Shown here in pieces: positions 33,611 through 42,983 of a stretch of DNA of 45,590 nt. The position numbers and the translations under genes were made by a program. Below the pieces are notes generated by a model. That model did not search any database and had not been told where the DNA came from. It saw only the letters and a program-made list of their open reading frames with translations. This DNA is from Caldanaerovirga acetigignens (GTDB taxonomy: Bacteria > Bacillota > Thermosediminibacteria > Thermosediminibacterales > Thermosediminibacteraceae). Position 1 is the stretch's first letter. Every line of letters begins with the position of its first letter. The DNA is taken from positions 1 to 45,590 of the forward strand of contig NZ_FRCR01000013.1 in the NCBI RefSeq assembly GCF_900142995.1. Direction: 5' to 3'.

Positions 33611-35038
33611 TTACCCCCTTCCTTTAATCTTGTTCTGAAGCTCCCTCAAGACCTTTTCCCACCAGTCCGTCTTTGGAGGAGCTTCAATCAATTCCACTTC
33701 TCTACTTACCACATCGGGTGGGACGGGTGTTGTGGCATCAATAATTAGCTTGGTATGCATTCCCGGAGGTTCTGATGAAGGATCTAATGGCATGCCTGGT
33801 GCTGCAGGAATAAGTACCACGTCTTTGTCAGGTCTTACTCGAGTAGTGAGAGCCCACATAACTTGTTCTAAGTTAAATGGATCGACGAAATCGTCGACAA
33901 CTATAATAATTTTCGAATAAGGCATACCATGTGGGGTAGACAGCAGACGCATAGCGACAGCCTTGCCGTATCCGCCAAATCTGCAGCCTGTCGAAATTAT
34001 AACCCCTATGCCATGGGTGTACATAGCGTTTACTGCCACTACTTCAGGCATGGAAGCTTTTATCTGTTTATACAAAGGAATGCTCGTATTAAACGCTTGT
34101 AAATAGTCAATTTCGGTCCACGGGAGCCCAAGATATAGATTTTCGAATATCGGATCAACCCTGTGGGTTACGGTATGTATTTTTATTTCCGCGTGCAACC
34201 TCACTCCCGAATAGCTGCCGGGAAATTCTCCAAATGGCCCTTCAGGGGTCCTCCGCCTTGGAAGAATTTCCCCTTCTAAAATATATTCCGAACCGGCCGG
34301 AACGTCCAAATTAGACGTCTCGGCCTTCACCACTTCGAAGGGTTCACCGCGCAGGGCTCCGGCTAACTCATATTCTGATTCCTCGTAGCCCAAAGGTGTA
34401 CTCGCGACAAAACTCAAGACCGGGTCGTTGCCTATTGCAATGGCAACAGGTAACGGCTGATTGCGCTCTTCCGCCTTGCGCAAATGTATGCTTATATCGT
34501 GGAATGGTAATGCTTGGATGCCCAGGAGATCTTTTCCCTTAACCTGCAACCTATATATCCCCACGTTTTGTTTTTTAAAATTATCCGGATCTTCCGGGTC
34601 CCTACTTATTACGGATGCTTTTGATAGATAAAATCCGCCGTCATGTCTGTTAATACGAAATAGAGGAAGTAACTCAAAAAGATTAATATCTTTTGTTATT
34701 TTAACTTCTTTTACCGGAGCGTTACTCACATACCGAACGGGAACCGGGAAATTATCCCACCTACGGCTCAACTCCAAAAATTGTTCTTTTATAGGTGTAT
34801 CCTTTGGCATATCGAACATTAATGCATGGTTTGCCCAGGAACCGTGGACGTTAAGTACAACTTTTTGGCTATATCCCCTGACTTTTTCTACCAAAACTGC
34901 GGGCCCATTTTCCATATTGGACGCTGCCCTGCCTATCGCTCCCAGATCGGGTTCAGGCATTACTGGCTCTTTAATCCTTATTAGCTGGCCTTCTTCCTCC
35001 AGCTTATTTAGAAACTCTCTTAAATCGGCATAAGGCAT
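33611..35038 (-). CDS. UbiD-family prenyl-FMN decarboxylase (BsdC/VdcC-like)
   Basis: A 475-residue UbiD-family enzyme which needs prenylated FMN and Mn2+/K+ to decarboxylate or carboxylate an aromatic or alpha,beta-unsaturated acid. The catalytic residues known from Fdc1 (Arg173, Glu277, Glu282) map to R163 in GIYRLQV and E266/E271 in EGPFGEFPGSYSG, so it looks active. Length is typical. The ATG follows GAGGTGAAAATTA, 11 bp after the acyl-CoA synthetase gene. No ubiX-type flavin prenyltransferase is in the window, so the cofactor must be made elsewhere. Substrate is inferred to be a hydroxyaryl acid or related compound. Confidence 0.92.
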   Translation of the reverse strand: MPYADLREFLNKLEEEGQLIRIKEPVMPEPDLGAIGRAASNMENGPAVLVEKVRGYSQKVVLNVHGSWANHALMFDMPKDTPIKEQFLELSRRWDNFPVPVRYVSNAPVKEVKITKDINLFELLPLFRINRHDGGFYLSKASVISRDPEDPDNFKKQNVGIYRLQVKGKDLLGIQALPFHDISIHLRKAEERNQPLPVAIAIGNDPVLSFVASTPLGYEESEYELAGALRGEPFEVVKAETSNLDVPAGSEYILEGEILPRRRTPEGPFGEFPGSYSGVRLHAEIKIHTVTHRVDPIFENLYLGLPWTEIDYLQAFNTSIPLYKQIKASMPEVVAVNAMYTHGIGVIISTGCRFGGYGKAVAMRLLSTPHGMPYSKIIIVVDDFVDPFNLEQVMWALTTRVRPDKDVVLIPAAPGMPLDPSSEPPGMHTKLIIDATTPVPPDVVSREVELIEAPPKTDWWEKVLRELQNKIKGRG

Positions 35039-35049
35039 TAATTTTCACC

Positions 35050-37173
35050 TCAATTTTCCGTAATTATGCGGACATCGAGGACAGCCAGGCCACGCTCGAA
35101 TACGGCCACAGGATTGAGATCCATTTCTTTAATTTCCGGATTAGATACAGCAATTTCCCCAATCTTTACAAGCAAGTCAGCTAACGCATCAATGTCTTTA
35201 TCTTGGCTGCCTCTCGCGCCGCGCAAGATAGTGTAAGCCTTTGTTTCAGCAATCATCTTCAATGCTTCATCGCGATCAAATGGCGCAACTCGGAAGCTCA
35301 CATCCTTGAATACCTCTACGAATACACCACCAAGGCCAAACATAACCACGGGTCCAAATTGCGGATCTCGCAGCATTCCCACTATAACTTCCGTACCGCC
35401 TTTCATGAATGGAGTAACGATTACTCCTTTTATTTCAGCATCGGGGGCTTTTCGTTTAACCGTAGAAATTATCTCAGCGTAAGCTTGCCTTACTTCTTCA
35501 GGAGAATAAAGATTAAGTTTAACTCCACCATAATCGCTTTTATGGATAATTTGGGGTGAAACGACCTTTAGAACAACGGGATAACCTATAGCATCCGCAC
35601 CTGCAACGGCATCTTCCTCGGTTTTGGCAAAATAGAACGGCTGCATCCTTATTCCGAAATCTTCTAAGACTTGAACGGCTTCCGGTTCTAGTAAATTCCT
35701 TCCTTCTCTAGCAGCTTCCTTTACTATATTGTGGCTAAATATTTTATCCGGCACTAATGTCAGCACTTTGCTTCCTTTATAATTTAATCTCGAAGCAGCT
35801 TTAATTAGATTAATCATCGCTCTGGCTGCCCTATCGGGAGTATCGAAGGTTGGTATGCCGCTTTCTTCTAAATACTTTCGCGCATCTTCCATAACCTGAC
35901 CGGTCATGAAACATACCATTACGGGTTTTTCATGATTCCGTGCAACTTCTACTATGGCCTTAGCTACGTTTTCGGCAGGCAAAAAAGTCGGAGGTAGGCC
36001 GATCAAAATAACCGCATCTACATTCGGATCTTTAAGCAGCAATCTAAGCGACTCCGCAAATTCCTTTTCCATAGCAGCAGCGGTCATATCAACATAACCA
36101 TTGGGTTTGCAGATCATGGCCATGGGCGGCAGAACTTTAGCCAGCGCTTCTTGAGTTTCTTGAGTCACCGGGGCAAGTTGTACAGCCGGGTCACTTCCTA
36201 ATTCATCCATAGCAATTATACCTAAACCCCCTGCTTCGGTAAGCACACTTATGCGATTTCCTTTTGGATAGGGAGCCAGTACCAAGGCCTTTGCGCTATC
36301 AACCAATTCTTCAATGGTATTAACCCTTATTATCCCGCTTTGAGCAAAAGCCGCACTATAAATTCTATCCGAACCGGCTAGAGTTCCCGTATGCGATAAT
36401 GTAGCCGAAGATCCGACTTCCGTACGACCTACCTTAAGCACCAGCAACGGCTTTTGCCTTGTTATGCGGTCGGCCAACTTCATCAATTCCCTGCCGTCAC
36501 GAACTCCTTCCATATATCCGGCTATTACTTTTACCGATGGGTCACTTGCATAATACTCTAGAACCTCCAGATTCGTTACGTCACACATATTCCCAACATG
36601 GACCCATTTACTAAAACCTAAGGGTTGTGGTTGTGATGAAGCGAAAAGCAAAAGTGAACCTCCCGTTGCGCCGCTCTGAGTAAAATATCCTATACTTCCC
36701 GGTATCATTTTGAGGCCGGGCGCAAAACTGGTACTTATGCGGTTGCCGGTATTTATGATCCCATTGCAATTAGGCCCTACTATCCGTATGCCTGCAGCCT
36801 TAGCTATTTCAACAACCTGTTTTTCTAACTCGATTCTTTCCGGGATACCCGTTTCGGCGAAGCCAGCCGATACTATAATTGCAGCCTTTACATCGCCCCT
36901 TTCGGCCGCTTGCTTCATGACATCCGGCACGCCCGGCGCTGGAATAGATATAACTACCATTTCGACCCTATCGGGTATGTCTTTTAGACTTTTATAACAT
37001 TTTAAACCAAAAACTTCATTTTCGCTAGTATTTACCGCAAAAATTTTTCCTTGAAATTTTTCCTCCACCAGAGTCTTTAAAATCTGATGACCTGCCTTGC
37101 CCGGATTATTGGAGGCACCCACTATGGCCACGGATTTTGGCCAAAATAAATGTTCCAAAGAATTAACCCCCAT
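35050..37173 (-). CDS. ADP-forming acyl-CoA synthetase (fused alpha-beta)
   Basis: This 707-residue enzyme converts acyl-CoA, ADP and phosphate to acid, CoA and ATP. It has an N-terminal CoA-binding domain (VAIVGASNNPGKAGHQILKT), a succinyl-CoA-ligase-like domain holding the phosphohistidine motif LSHTGTLAGSD near 255, and a C-terminal ATP-grasp domain (about 480-705; DYGGVKLNLYSPEEVRQAYA). All are in the usual order for the fused ACD type. The start overlaps the porB stop (TGATG): GTG at 37176 or ATG at 37173 are both possible. Placed between the oxidoreductase and UbiD genes, it probably captures the energy of an acyl-CoA made by the oxidoreductase. Confidence 0.93.
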   Translation of the reverse strand: MGVNSLEHLFWPKSVAIVGASNNPGKAGHQILKTLVEEKFQGKIFAVNTSENEVFGLKCYKSLKDIPDRVEMVVISIPAPGVPDVMKQAAERGDVKAAIIVSAGFAETGIPERIELEKQVVEIAKAAGIRIVGPNCNGIINTGNRISTSFAPGLKMIPGSIGYFTQSGATGGSLLLFASSQPQPLGFSKWVHVGNMCDVTNLEVLEYYASDPSVKVIAGYMEGVRDGRELMKLADRITRQKPLLVLKVGRTEVGSSATLSHTGTLAGSDRIYSAAFAQSGIIRVNTIEELVDSAKALVLAPYPKGNRISVLTEAGGLGIIAMDELGSDPAVQLAPVTQETQEALAKVLPPMAMICKPNGYVDMTAAAMEKEFAESLRLLLKDPNVDAVILIGLPPTFLPAENVAKAIVEVARNHEKPVMVCFMTGQVMEDARKYLEESGIPTFDTPDRAARAMINLIKAASRLNYKGSKVLTLVPDKIFSHNIVKEAAREGRNLLEPEAVQVLEDFGIRMQPFYFAKTEEDAVAGADAIGYPVVLKVVSPQIIHKSDYGGVKLNLYSPEEVRQAYAEIISTVKRKAPDAEIKGVIVTPFMKGGTEVIVGMLRDPQFGPVVMFGLGGVFVEVFKDVSFRVAPFDRDEALKMIAETKAYTILRGARGSQDKDIDALADLLVKIGEIAVSNPEIKEMDLNPVAVFERGLAVLDVRIITEN

Positions 37174-38045
37174 CACGTCTTCATCCTTTCTAATAGTTCC
37201 TGATAATCTTTATTTACGTTCTGTTGTATTAAATCAATCTCTTCTTGTGTAAGGTGTGCAAAACGGCGTTGCATGGATAAATACTCGGAGACGGGGCGCG
37301 GTTTATCCACCTTTACCGTTATTTCAACACGGCCATCTACAATTTCCACTAATGGCCAGCTTCTGGTCTGAACTGCTAACCTGGCCAATTCTATTGTCCT
37401 TGACGGATCGAAGCCCCATCCCGTAGGACACGGCGTCTGCAGGTGGATATAAGCCGGACCTTTAGCTTCTTTAGCTTTAGCTATCTTTTTGCGCAAATCG
37501 TCTATATATCCAACGGATGCGCTTGCTACGTAAGGTATGCGGTGTGCAGCAGCTATCTTTAACATATCCTTGCGCCAAACCGGCTTTTTGCCGGGAGTTG
37601 TAGTAGTCCATGCCATTAAAGGCGTGGAACCACTAGCCTGAATTCCAGTATTCATATATGCTTCATTATCATAGCAAACATAAAGTATTCTATCTCCTCT
37701 TTCGAAAACTCCAGAAAGCGCCTGTAAGCCTATATCTACCGTAGCTCCATCTCCTGCAAGGGCAAGTACAGTTACGTCTTCAATCCCCTTCATTTCTAAC
37801 CCGGCTCGAATTCCGGCAGCTATAGCAGCCGTATTTTCCAAATTACCTTGAATTCCCGCAATTTTTACCGCGGTTTCCTTGCCGAATCCGGAAAATAGAG
37901 CAGCACATCCTGGCGGAATAACTATTATAGTTCTCGGCCCTAAAACCGAGAGAATGTGCCGCACCGCAAGTTCCAAACCGCAACCATGGCATGTACTTAT
38001 ACCGTGGGAAACAAGACCCTTTGCCTGGGTCATCATTTCATACAT
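37173..38045 (-). CDS. 2-oxoacid:ferredoxin oxidoreductase, beta subunit
   Basis: A 290-residue thiamine-diphosphate subunit. The TPP motif runs from GDG (98-100) to a downstream CYDNEAYMNTG, and Fe-S ligands CHGC (C19, C22), C47 and C206 have the pattern of POR beta subunits. With its alpha, gamma and delta partners it decarboxylates a 2-oxoacid to acyl-CoA and reduces ferredoxin. AGGAGGTG-like GGGAGGTGAAAGTAA precedes the ATG. It overlaps the alpha gene by 8 bp and the acyl-CoA synthetase by one or a few bases. The oxoacid may be pyruvate, a branched-chain or an aryl oxoacid; it cannot be told. Confidence 0.92.
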   Translation of the reverse strand: MYEMMTQAKGLVSHGISTCHGCGLELAVRHILSVLGPRTIIVIPPGCAALFSGFGKETAVKIAGIQGNLENTAAIAAGIRAGLEMKGIEDVTVLALAGDGATVDIGLQALSGVFERGDRILYVCYDNEAYMNTGIQASGSTPLMAWTTTTPGKKPVWRKDMLKIAAAHRIPYVASASVGYIDDLRKKIAKAKEAKGPAYIHLQTPCPTGWGFDPSRTIELARLAVQTRSWPLVEIVDGRVEITVKVDKPRPVSEYLSMQRRFAHLTQEEIDLIQQNVNKDYQELLERMKT

Positions 38046-39258
38046 TTACTTTCACCTCCCGAATTTTCATGGCATCTTCGCGAACGTCAATCCACTTGCT
38101 TCCTCGGTGCATTTCAATTTTGCCTTCCTTTATGTCTATTAAGTTACGGAAAGCCTTTTCTATTACGTGGGGAGCAAGGTCCCTCCCTCCAAGACCTCCT
38201 ACATATCCTGCAACTTTAGGCATTACTTTAATGCCGCTCAAAGCCCTGCTCACCTCAATCCATACCGGTCCACCCTCCGCTCCCAATCCGGCAGACCTAT
38301 CCATTACTCCAAAGACCGGCACATGCTTTAAGGCATTTCTTATTTGCTCGGCAGGGAACGGGCGAAATACGACAATTTTTAGCACCCCAACTTTGTAACC
38401 TTTGGCGCGCAATTCATTTACTACATATTTTGCCGTCCCGGACATGGAGCCGAGGGTTACCAAAACCACATCTGCATCGTCGCACTTATAAGTTTCTATG
38501 AAGGAATAACGCCTTCCAAAAAGTCTGAAAAACTCTTCCTGAACTTCTGTAATGACTTTGAAAGCTTCTTCGAAGGCTACTTTATGCTGGTACCTCATCT
38601 CGGTATAATCGCTCGGAGGGGTCAAATCGTTGACAAACATAGGATCATCAGGATCTAGATAAAGATTAGCCGGATTGTAAGGTGGTAAGAAAGAATCCAC
38701 GGTTTCCTGTTCAGGAACAAGCACCACAGCAGGCGTATGAGAAACGAAAAAGCCATCCATGCATACCATTGCCGGTAGCAAAACTCGAGGATCTTCCGCC
38801 ACCCTATACGCTATCAGAAGGTAGTCCAACACTTCCTGAGGATCTTCCGCATAAAACTGAAGCCATCCGGAATCTCTTTCTGCCATGGAGTCTTGATGGT
38901 CGCACCATAAACTCCATGGACTTGCTAAGGAACGATTAACCACCGCCATTACTATCGGCAATCTACATCCCGATGCGACTCCCAGGACTTCGTGCATCAG
39001 AGCCAGCCCCACGGAAGAAGTGGCCGTACATGCTCGGACGCCGGTTAACTGCGCTCCAATTGCTACAGACATCGCGGTATGTTCCGATTCTACCCGCACG
39101 TATTTAGCTTTTAAACTTCCTTCAGCAACAAAGTCGGCCAATTTTTCTGCAATCGGGCTCTGGGGAGTAATCGGATATGCTGAAATTACCTGAACTCGGG
39201 CCAAGCGCATTGCCTCAGCAGCCGCAGCATTTCCATCTAAAAGTTTCCTCGTAGCCAT
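38038..39258 (-). CDS. 2-oxoacid:ferredoxin oxidoreductase, alpha subunit
   Basis: A 406-residue alpha subunit, with the pyrimidine-binding domain and the transketolase-like C-terminal domain. It begins MATRKLLDGNAAAAEAMRLA, followed by VISAYPITPQSPIAEKLADF, the family hallmark, and has SVGLALMHEVLGVASG and the later LVTLGSMSGTAKYVVNELRA. It starts one base after the delta-subunit gene ends. Length is normal. It forms the core with the beta subunit. Confidence 0.93.
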   Translation of the reverse strand: MATRKLLDGNAAAAEAMRLARVQVISAYPITPQSPIAEKLADFVAEGSLKAKYVRVESEHTAMSVAIGAQLTGVRACTATSSVGLALMHEVLGVASGCRLPIVMAVVNRSLASPWSLWCDHQDSMAERDSGWLQFYAEDPQEVLDYLLIAYRVAEDPRVLLPAMVCMDGFFVSHTPAVVLVPEQETVDSFLPPYNPANLYLDPDDPMFVNDLTPPSDYTEMRYQHKVAFEEAFKVITEVQEEFFRLFGRRYSFIETYKCDDADVVLVTLGSMSGTAKYVVNELRAKGYKVGVLKIVVFRPFPAEQIRNALKHVPVFGVMDRSAGLGAEGGPVWIEVSRALSGIKVMPKVAGYVGGLGGRDLAPHVIEKAFRNLIDIKEGKIEMHRGSKWIDVREDAMKIREVKVNV

Positions 39259-39579
39259 TTACTTAACACCCCTTTCCGGAACCATTTCTATGCATTTTCG
39301 CGGGCACACGTTGGCGCAAATACCGCACCCTTTGCAATATTCAAAATCTATAATTACCTCTTTTTCCCTATTCCCCCTATCCACTTCAATAACATCCAGC
39401 GGACAATGTTTGGCGCACGTCCCGCATCTTGTGCATTTTTCTTGCTGAATTACCGGACGCAATATCCTCCAAGAGCCAGTTTTGGTGCTTGCAAATATCG
39501 TAGCAACCGGACCGTATAAATACTTCACCTTAGGAAAACTTTCTGACGGCCTCATAGCATCTTTTTGCTGCTTCAACAT
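39259..39579 (-). CDS. 2-oxoacid:ferredoxin oxidoreductase, delta (ferredoxin) subunit
   Basis: A 106-residue subunit with two [4Fe-4S] motifs: CTRCGTCAKHCPLD and CKGCGICANVCPRKC. The ATG at 39579 is the likely start, with a GGTGAGAG sequence just before it, and overlaps the gamma gene by 50 bp. Starts at 39624 or 39555 are possible. The unusually long overlap with porC suggests strong translational coupling. It carries electrons from the alpha/beta core to external ferredoxin. Confidence 0.9.
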   Translation of the reverse strand: MLKQQKDAMRPSESFPKVKYLYGPVATIFASTKTGSWRILRPVIQQEKCTRCGTCAKHCPLDVIEVDRGNREKEVIIDFEYCKGCGICANVCPRKCIEMVPERGVK

Positions 39580-40081
39580 TTCTCTCACCAGCCTTTCCTT
39601 TAAAAGTTTCTTCGAGTGCTGCACACACCGCGTCTATACTAACAACGCCGGTCGCGGCGAAAGCACCTAACATCGCAGAATTCGGTATATCTATACCCAG
39701 AACTTCAAGTGCAATTTTTGTAGCATCTACATAATACACTGAGCCAAACTTATTTATAAAAGGCAATTCCGGATTCAGTTGGTTGGCATTTACCACAAAA
39801 CACGTATTGGCATGTGCACCTTCAGTAACATCCACACCCTTTTCCAATACAGCAAGGTCAAATACCATTACATAATCAGGTTTGTATACAAAGGATTTGA
39901 CCAATATCGGTTCTTCCCCTAAAATTACATCGGCGTAAACGGGCGCACCCCTACGTTCATGACCGTAAGCAGGCACCGTTTGAGCGTATTTGTTCTCATA
40001 GATTGCCACTGCGGTTGCTAACAACTTTCCAGCAGTGACTACGCCCTGCCCTCCCAAACCGTAAAGTTTTAACTGTATCAT
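39530..40081 (-). CDS. 2-oxoacid:ferredoxin oxidoreductase, gamma subunit
   Basis: A 183-residue gamma subunit. It starts MIQLKLYGLGGQGVVTAGKL, the hallmark of the family, and has QTVPAYGHERRGAPVYADVI. The ATG at 40081 follows AAAGGAGGG, so the longer frame to 40171 is not used. It is the first por gene, 108 bp after the dehydrogenase gene, a gap large enough for an internal promoter, although none is clear. Order is gamma-delta-alpha-beta as in many anaerobes. Confidence 0.93.
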   Translation of the reverse strand: MIQLKLYGLGGQGVVTAGKLLATAVAIYENKYAQTVPAYGHERRGAPVYADVILGEEPILVKSFVYKPDYVMVFDLAVLEKGVDVTEGAHANTCFVVNANQLNPELPFINKFGSVYYVDATKIALEVLGIDIPNSAMLGAFAATGVVSIDAVCAALEETFKGKAGERNVEAAKRCYEAVRKFS

Positions 40082-40189
40082 CTTTTGCCCTCCTTTGTTC
40101 CGTATAGTTGAATCTAGATTTTTATTTCTTAAGAAAACTTTTTTTCTTTCACAATTAAGATTTGCAAACATTCTTATTACTGCAAAATG

Positions 40190-41128
40190 TTACCATAAAT
40201 TTCTGATCCTCTCATCATAAGTTTGTTCCTGAATCTTCACAAGGTAATATAAAGTTTCGACGGTTGGAACCGCCATCCCTAATCTTTTTGCATCATTGAC
40301 CACCGCACCGTTAAGACTATCAATTTCGGTTGGTCGTTTCGCCAGTACATCTTGAAGCATAGAACCCAAATGATGCTTATGATTCACAATAGCATTTTCT
40401 ACAGAATCCATTATCTCATCTACCGTAATATCGATCCCTTTTTTATTAGCTACGGATACCACTTCTTCTATTGCTTTTCTAACTAACAACCTACCCTCGT
40501 TTGTGCTTCCAATTCCCCCATTAGTAAGATAAGTAACACATCCTATTGAATTTAAAGCTACATTAAACGCCAGTTTTTTCCATATATCTTTGTATATTGT
40601 CAGAGAGATTTCACAGGGCAATCCCGACGAATTAAATATACTGTATATTGTATCTAACATATAATTCATTTTTCCATCCGCCGACATTATCTTTGTTATA
40701 CCACTTCCAAACGACCTTACATGACCCGGAGCAATGAATTCACTGGGATGAGTGGTAATACCAACGATTATCTTTGATAAATCGAAGAACTCGTTAATTT
40801 TTTCTACATTCCCCAATCCATTTTGTAAGGTTAGCACATACGTATCACCATTTATCAAATGCCTTATTGATTCTAAAGCGGACTTCGTATGATAAGTCTT
40901 CGTAAACAATATAATAAGATCGGCTTTCCGTTCGATCTCGGAGGCGAACCTTGCCGGAATATTTATCAGATAACTTCCTCCATCGGTTTCCAATAGCAGC
41001 CCCCTTTGGTTGATCGCATCAATGTGGTCTTTCGAAACATCAATTAAAGTAACGTCGCAACCGTTTAATTTTAACCTTCCTCCATAAAAACTTCCCATAG
41101 CTCCCGCGCCAACTATGTAAATCTTCAT
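40190..41128 (-). CDS. Ketopantoate reductase-like 2-hydroxyacid dehydrogenase
   Basis: A 312-residue protein of the ApbA/PanE family. The Rossmann motif GAGAMG is at 7-12, LTLQNGLGNVEKI in the middle, and WKKLAFNVALNSIGCVTYLT is the C-terminal domain signature with the catalytic lysine. PanE reduces 2-oxopantoate with NADPH; paralogues act on other 2-oxo/2-hydroxy acids. Here it lies 26 bp after the TRAP large-subunit gene and before the oxoacid oxidoreductase, so it may oxidise an imported 2-hydroxyacid to the oxoacid used next. The ATG follows TAGGAGGATCGATA. No pantothenate genes are near. Confidence 0.85.
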   Translation of the reverse strand: MKIYIVGAGAMGSFYGGRLKLNGCDVTLIDVSKDHIDAINQRGLLLETDGGSYLINIPARFASEIERKADLIILFTKTYHTKSALESIRHLINGDTYVLTLQNGLGNVEKINEFFDLSKIIVGITTHPSEFIAPGHVRSFGSGITKIMSADGKMNYMLDTIYSIFNSSGLPCEISLTIYKDIWKKLAFNVALNSIGCVTYLTNGGIGSTNEGRLLVRKAIEEVVSVANKKGIDITVDEIMDSVENAIVNHKHHLGSMLQDVLAKRPTEIDSLNGAVVNDAKRLGMAVPTVETLYYLVKIQEQTYDERIRNLW

Positions 41129-41154
41129 TATCGATCCTCCTAAGAAGATATTTT

Positions 41155-42417
41155 TTACAACATAAACATTACCGATTGAGGTATATAAGTTATTATCAGC
41201 AAAGCAACTACCATTGCTACAAAGAAAGGCAAAATCTTTGCGGAAATCCTGTGGATGCTTGTACCCGCTACGCTAGATGTTGTATACAAGACCACTCCAA
41301 ATGGTGGCGTCATCAAGCCAATTGCCAAGTTCACGGTCATTACTATACCGAAATGGACGGGATTGATCCCAAATTTCGTTATAACAGGCCATAATAAAGG
41401 CACTGTAATAACCTGTATGGCACCGCTTTCCAGAAAACATCCCGCGATCAACAAAATTACGTTTATAATTAACAAAAGCACGATTGGACTGTTTGAAAGG
41501 GATAAAAAGCTCTCCATAATTTGTTGGGGAATTCGTTCGATGGTAAGCACCCAAGCAAAAAGGGAAGCATTGGAGATAATGAACAAAATCCGCGCGGACG
41601 TTTTAGCCGACGTAATGAAGACTTTTAAAATATCGTTCCAAGACATTTCTTTGTAAATATATCTGCCAACAATAATCGCATACGCTACCGCAACTGCAGC
41701 GGATTCTGTGGGTGTAAAAACTCCGCCGAAAACACCACCGATAAGGATTAACGGGGTTCCTAAAGCCCAAACTGCATCCTTAAAGGCATTCCATATATTT
41801 TTTAAATCAAAAGGAATTTCTTCTCCTTTATAATTTCTTTTACTCGACATCCAGACAGAAACTATAATTAGAAAAATCCCGGTAATAATACCTGCAGGTA
41901 TTCCAGCCTTGTATAAATCAGCTATAGATGTACCAGAAAGAACCCCTATAATCACGAAGGAAATGCTCGGCGGTATAATGACTCCAATCGGTGCAGCCGA
42001 TGCCACCACGGCGGAAGCAAAATCGATATCGTATCCTCTTTTTACCATAGCAGGTATCATGATGCTTCCTAAAGCAGCAGCCGTAGCAACTCCACTTCCA
42101 GATATTGCCGCAAAAAACATACACCCTAAAATCGTAACAACAGCAAGACCACCCGTCGCATTTCCTATAACGGAATTAGCCAAGCGTACCAACCTTTTTG
42201 CTAATCCCCCCATATTCATAAGGTCACCGGCCAGGACGAAAAACGGTATAGCTAAAATAGCCGTCATGTCAATACCTGCAAATAACCGTTGTATAATTAT
42301 TAAAGGTTTTATTCCCGAAGCAAGAATATATATTACCGAAGACAAACCAACGGTAACTGCAATCGGAAAACCTAAAAAAAGGAATAGAACCGCGGAAACT
42401 AAAAATACTGTTATCAT
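41155..42417 (-). CDS. TRAP transporter large membrane subunit (DctM)
   Basis: A 420-residue, highly hydrophobic DctM/TRAP large permease with about 12 membrane segments. It has FLGFPIAVTVGLSSVIYILA at the start, PFFVLAGDLMNMGGLAKRLV and GSGVATAAALGSIMIPAMVK. It forms the ion-coupled import channel. The ATG overlaps the small-subunit stop (ATGA). No unusual features. It serves with the DctQ and DctP proteins encoded upstream in the same operon. Confidence 0.94.
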   Translation of the reverse strand: MITVFLVSAVLFLFLGFPIAVTVGLSSVIYILASGIKPLIIIQRLFAGIDMTAILAIPFFVLAGDLMNMGGLAKRLVRLANSVIGNATGGLAVVTILGCMFFAAISGSGVATAAALGSIMIPAMVKRGYDIDFASAVVASAAPIGVIIPPSISFVIIGVLSGTSIADLYKAGIPAGIITGIFLIIVSVWMSSKRNYKGEEIPFDLKNIWNAFKDAVWALGTPLILIGGVFGGVFTPTESAAVAVAYAIIVGRYIYKEMSWNDILKVFITSAKTSARILFIISNASLFAWVLTIERIPQQIMESFLSLSNSPIVLLLIINVILLIAGCFLESGAIQVITVPLLWPVITKFGINPVHFGIVMTVNLAIGLMTPPFGVVLYTTSSVAGTSIHRISAKILPFFVAMVVALLIITYIPQSVMFML

Positions 42418-42890
42418 TTTTCTCCCCCCTTGATGATTTCATGTATTTTTACCATCAAATGAATTATCATGAAAATTGCGCTCAGGGGGATCACTGAATA
42501 GATAACACTCATCGGAAGGCCCATAGCAGGAGATTTTTGCGTCTGGGCAACTCTCATAGCGAGAATAGCTAACCACGTTACTATTAAATAGAATATAGTT
42601 GTGAAGATATACTGAATAAAATGAAGCAATCTTTTTGTTTTAGGGAAAACATCTTCAATTAGCGTCATACAAATCTGCGAACCTTCTTTAGTGAGTATTG
42701 TTGCCCCAATATACGTCATGCTTATCATTAAATACCTCACCAATTCTTCTGCCCATGGCAGCCCAGTTCGAAAGAAATACCTCAATACTACTTGACCAAA
42801 ATAAACCAAAAACATAACTACAAAAAATAAAGTGGTTAAAAAGCGAAATACTTTATCAGATACAGCGCTAATCCAATATAAAATGTTCAT
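42414..42890 (-). CDS. TRAP transporter small membrane subunit (DctQ)
   Basis: A 158-residue membrane protein with four predicted helices and the DctQ pattern (VVLRYFFRTGLPWAEELVRY). It binds the large subunit and is required for TRAP transport. It follows the dctP gene after 93 bp that hold a strong hairpin. GAGGGAGATG lies before the ATG. Confidence 0.9.
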   Translation of the reverse strand: MNILYWISAVSDKVFRFLTTLFFVVMFLVYFGQVVLRYFFRTGLPWAEELVRYLMISMTYIGATILTKEGSQICMTLIEDVFPKTKRLLHFIQYIFTTIFYLIVTWLAILAMRVAQTQKSPAMGLPMSVIYSVIPLSAIFMIIHLMVKIHEIIKGGEK

Positions 42891-42934
42891 TTGAACATCT
42901 CCCTCGTTATATACTCATAAGTTAATTCTTTTCT

Positions 42935-42974
42935 AAATAGGTTGGCAGAAATAAAACTTTCTGCCAACCTATTT
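42935..42974 (-). promoter_or_regulatory. 17-bp intercistronic hairpin between dctP and dctQ
   Basis: AAATAGGTTGGCAGAAA (42935-42951) and TTTCTGCCAACCTATTT (42958-42974) form a perfect 17-bp stem with a six-base TAAAAC loop. It lies 9 bp past the dctP stop and there is no long T-run after it, so it probably acts as an mRNA stabiliser or partial terminator, which lets the binding protein be made in excess over the membrane subunits. Confidence 0.8.
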
Positions 42975-42983
42975 TATGAAATC

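Noticed and set aside
39580-39624. Longer start for the delta ferredoxin subunit
   Set aside because: It would extend the overlap with the gamma gene to about 95 bp and has no ribosome binding site; the ATG at 39579 is better.
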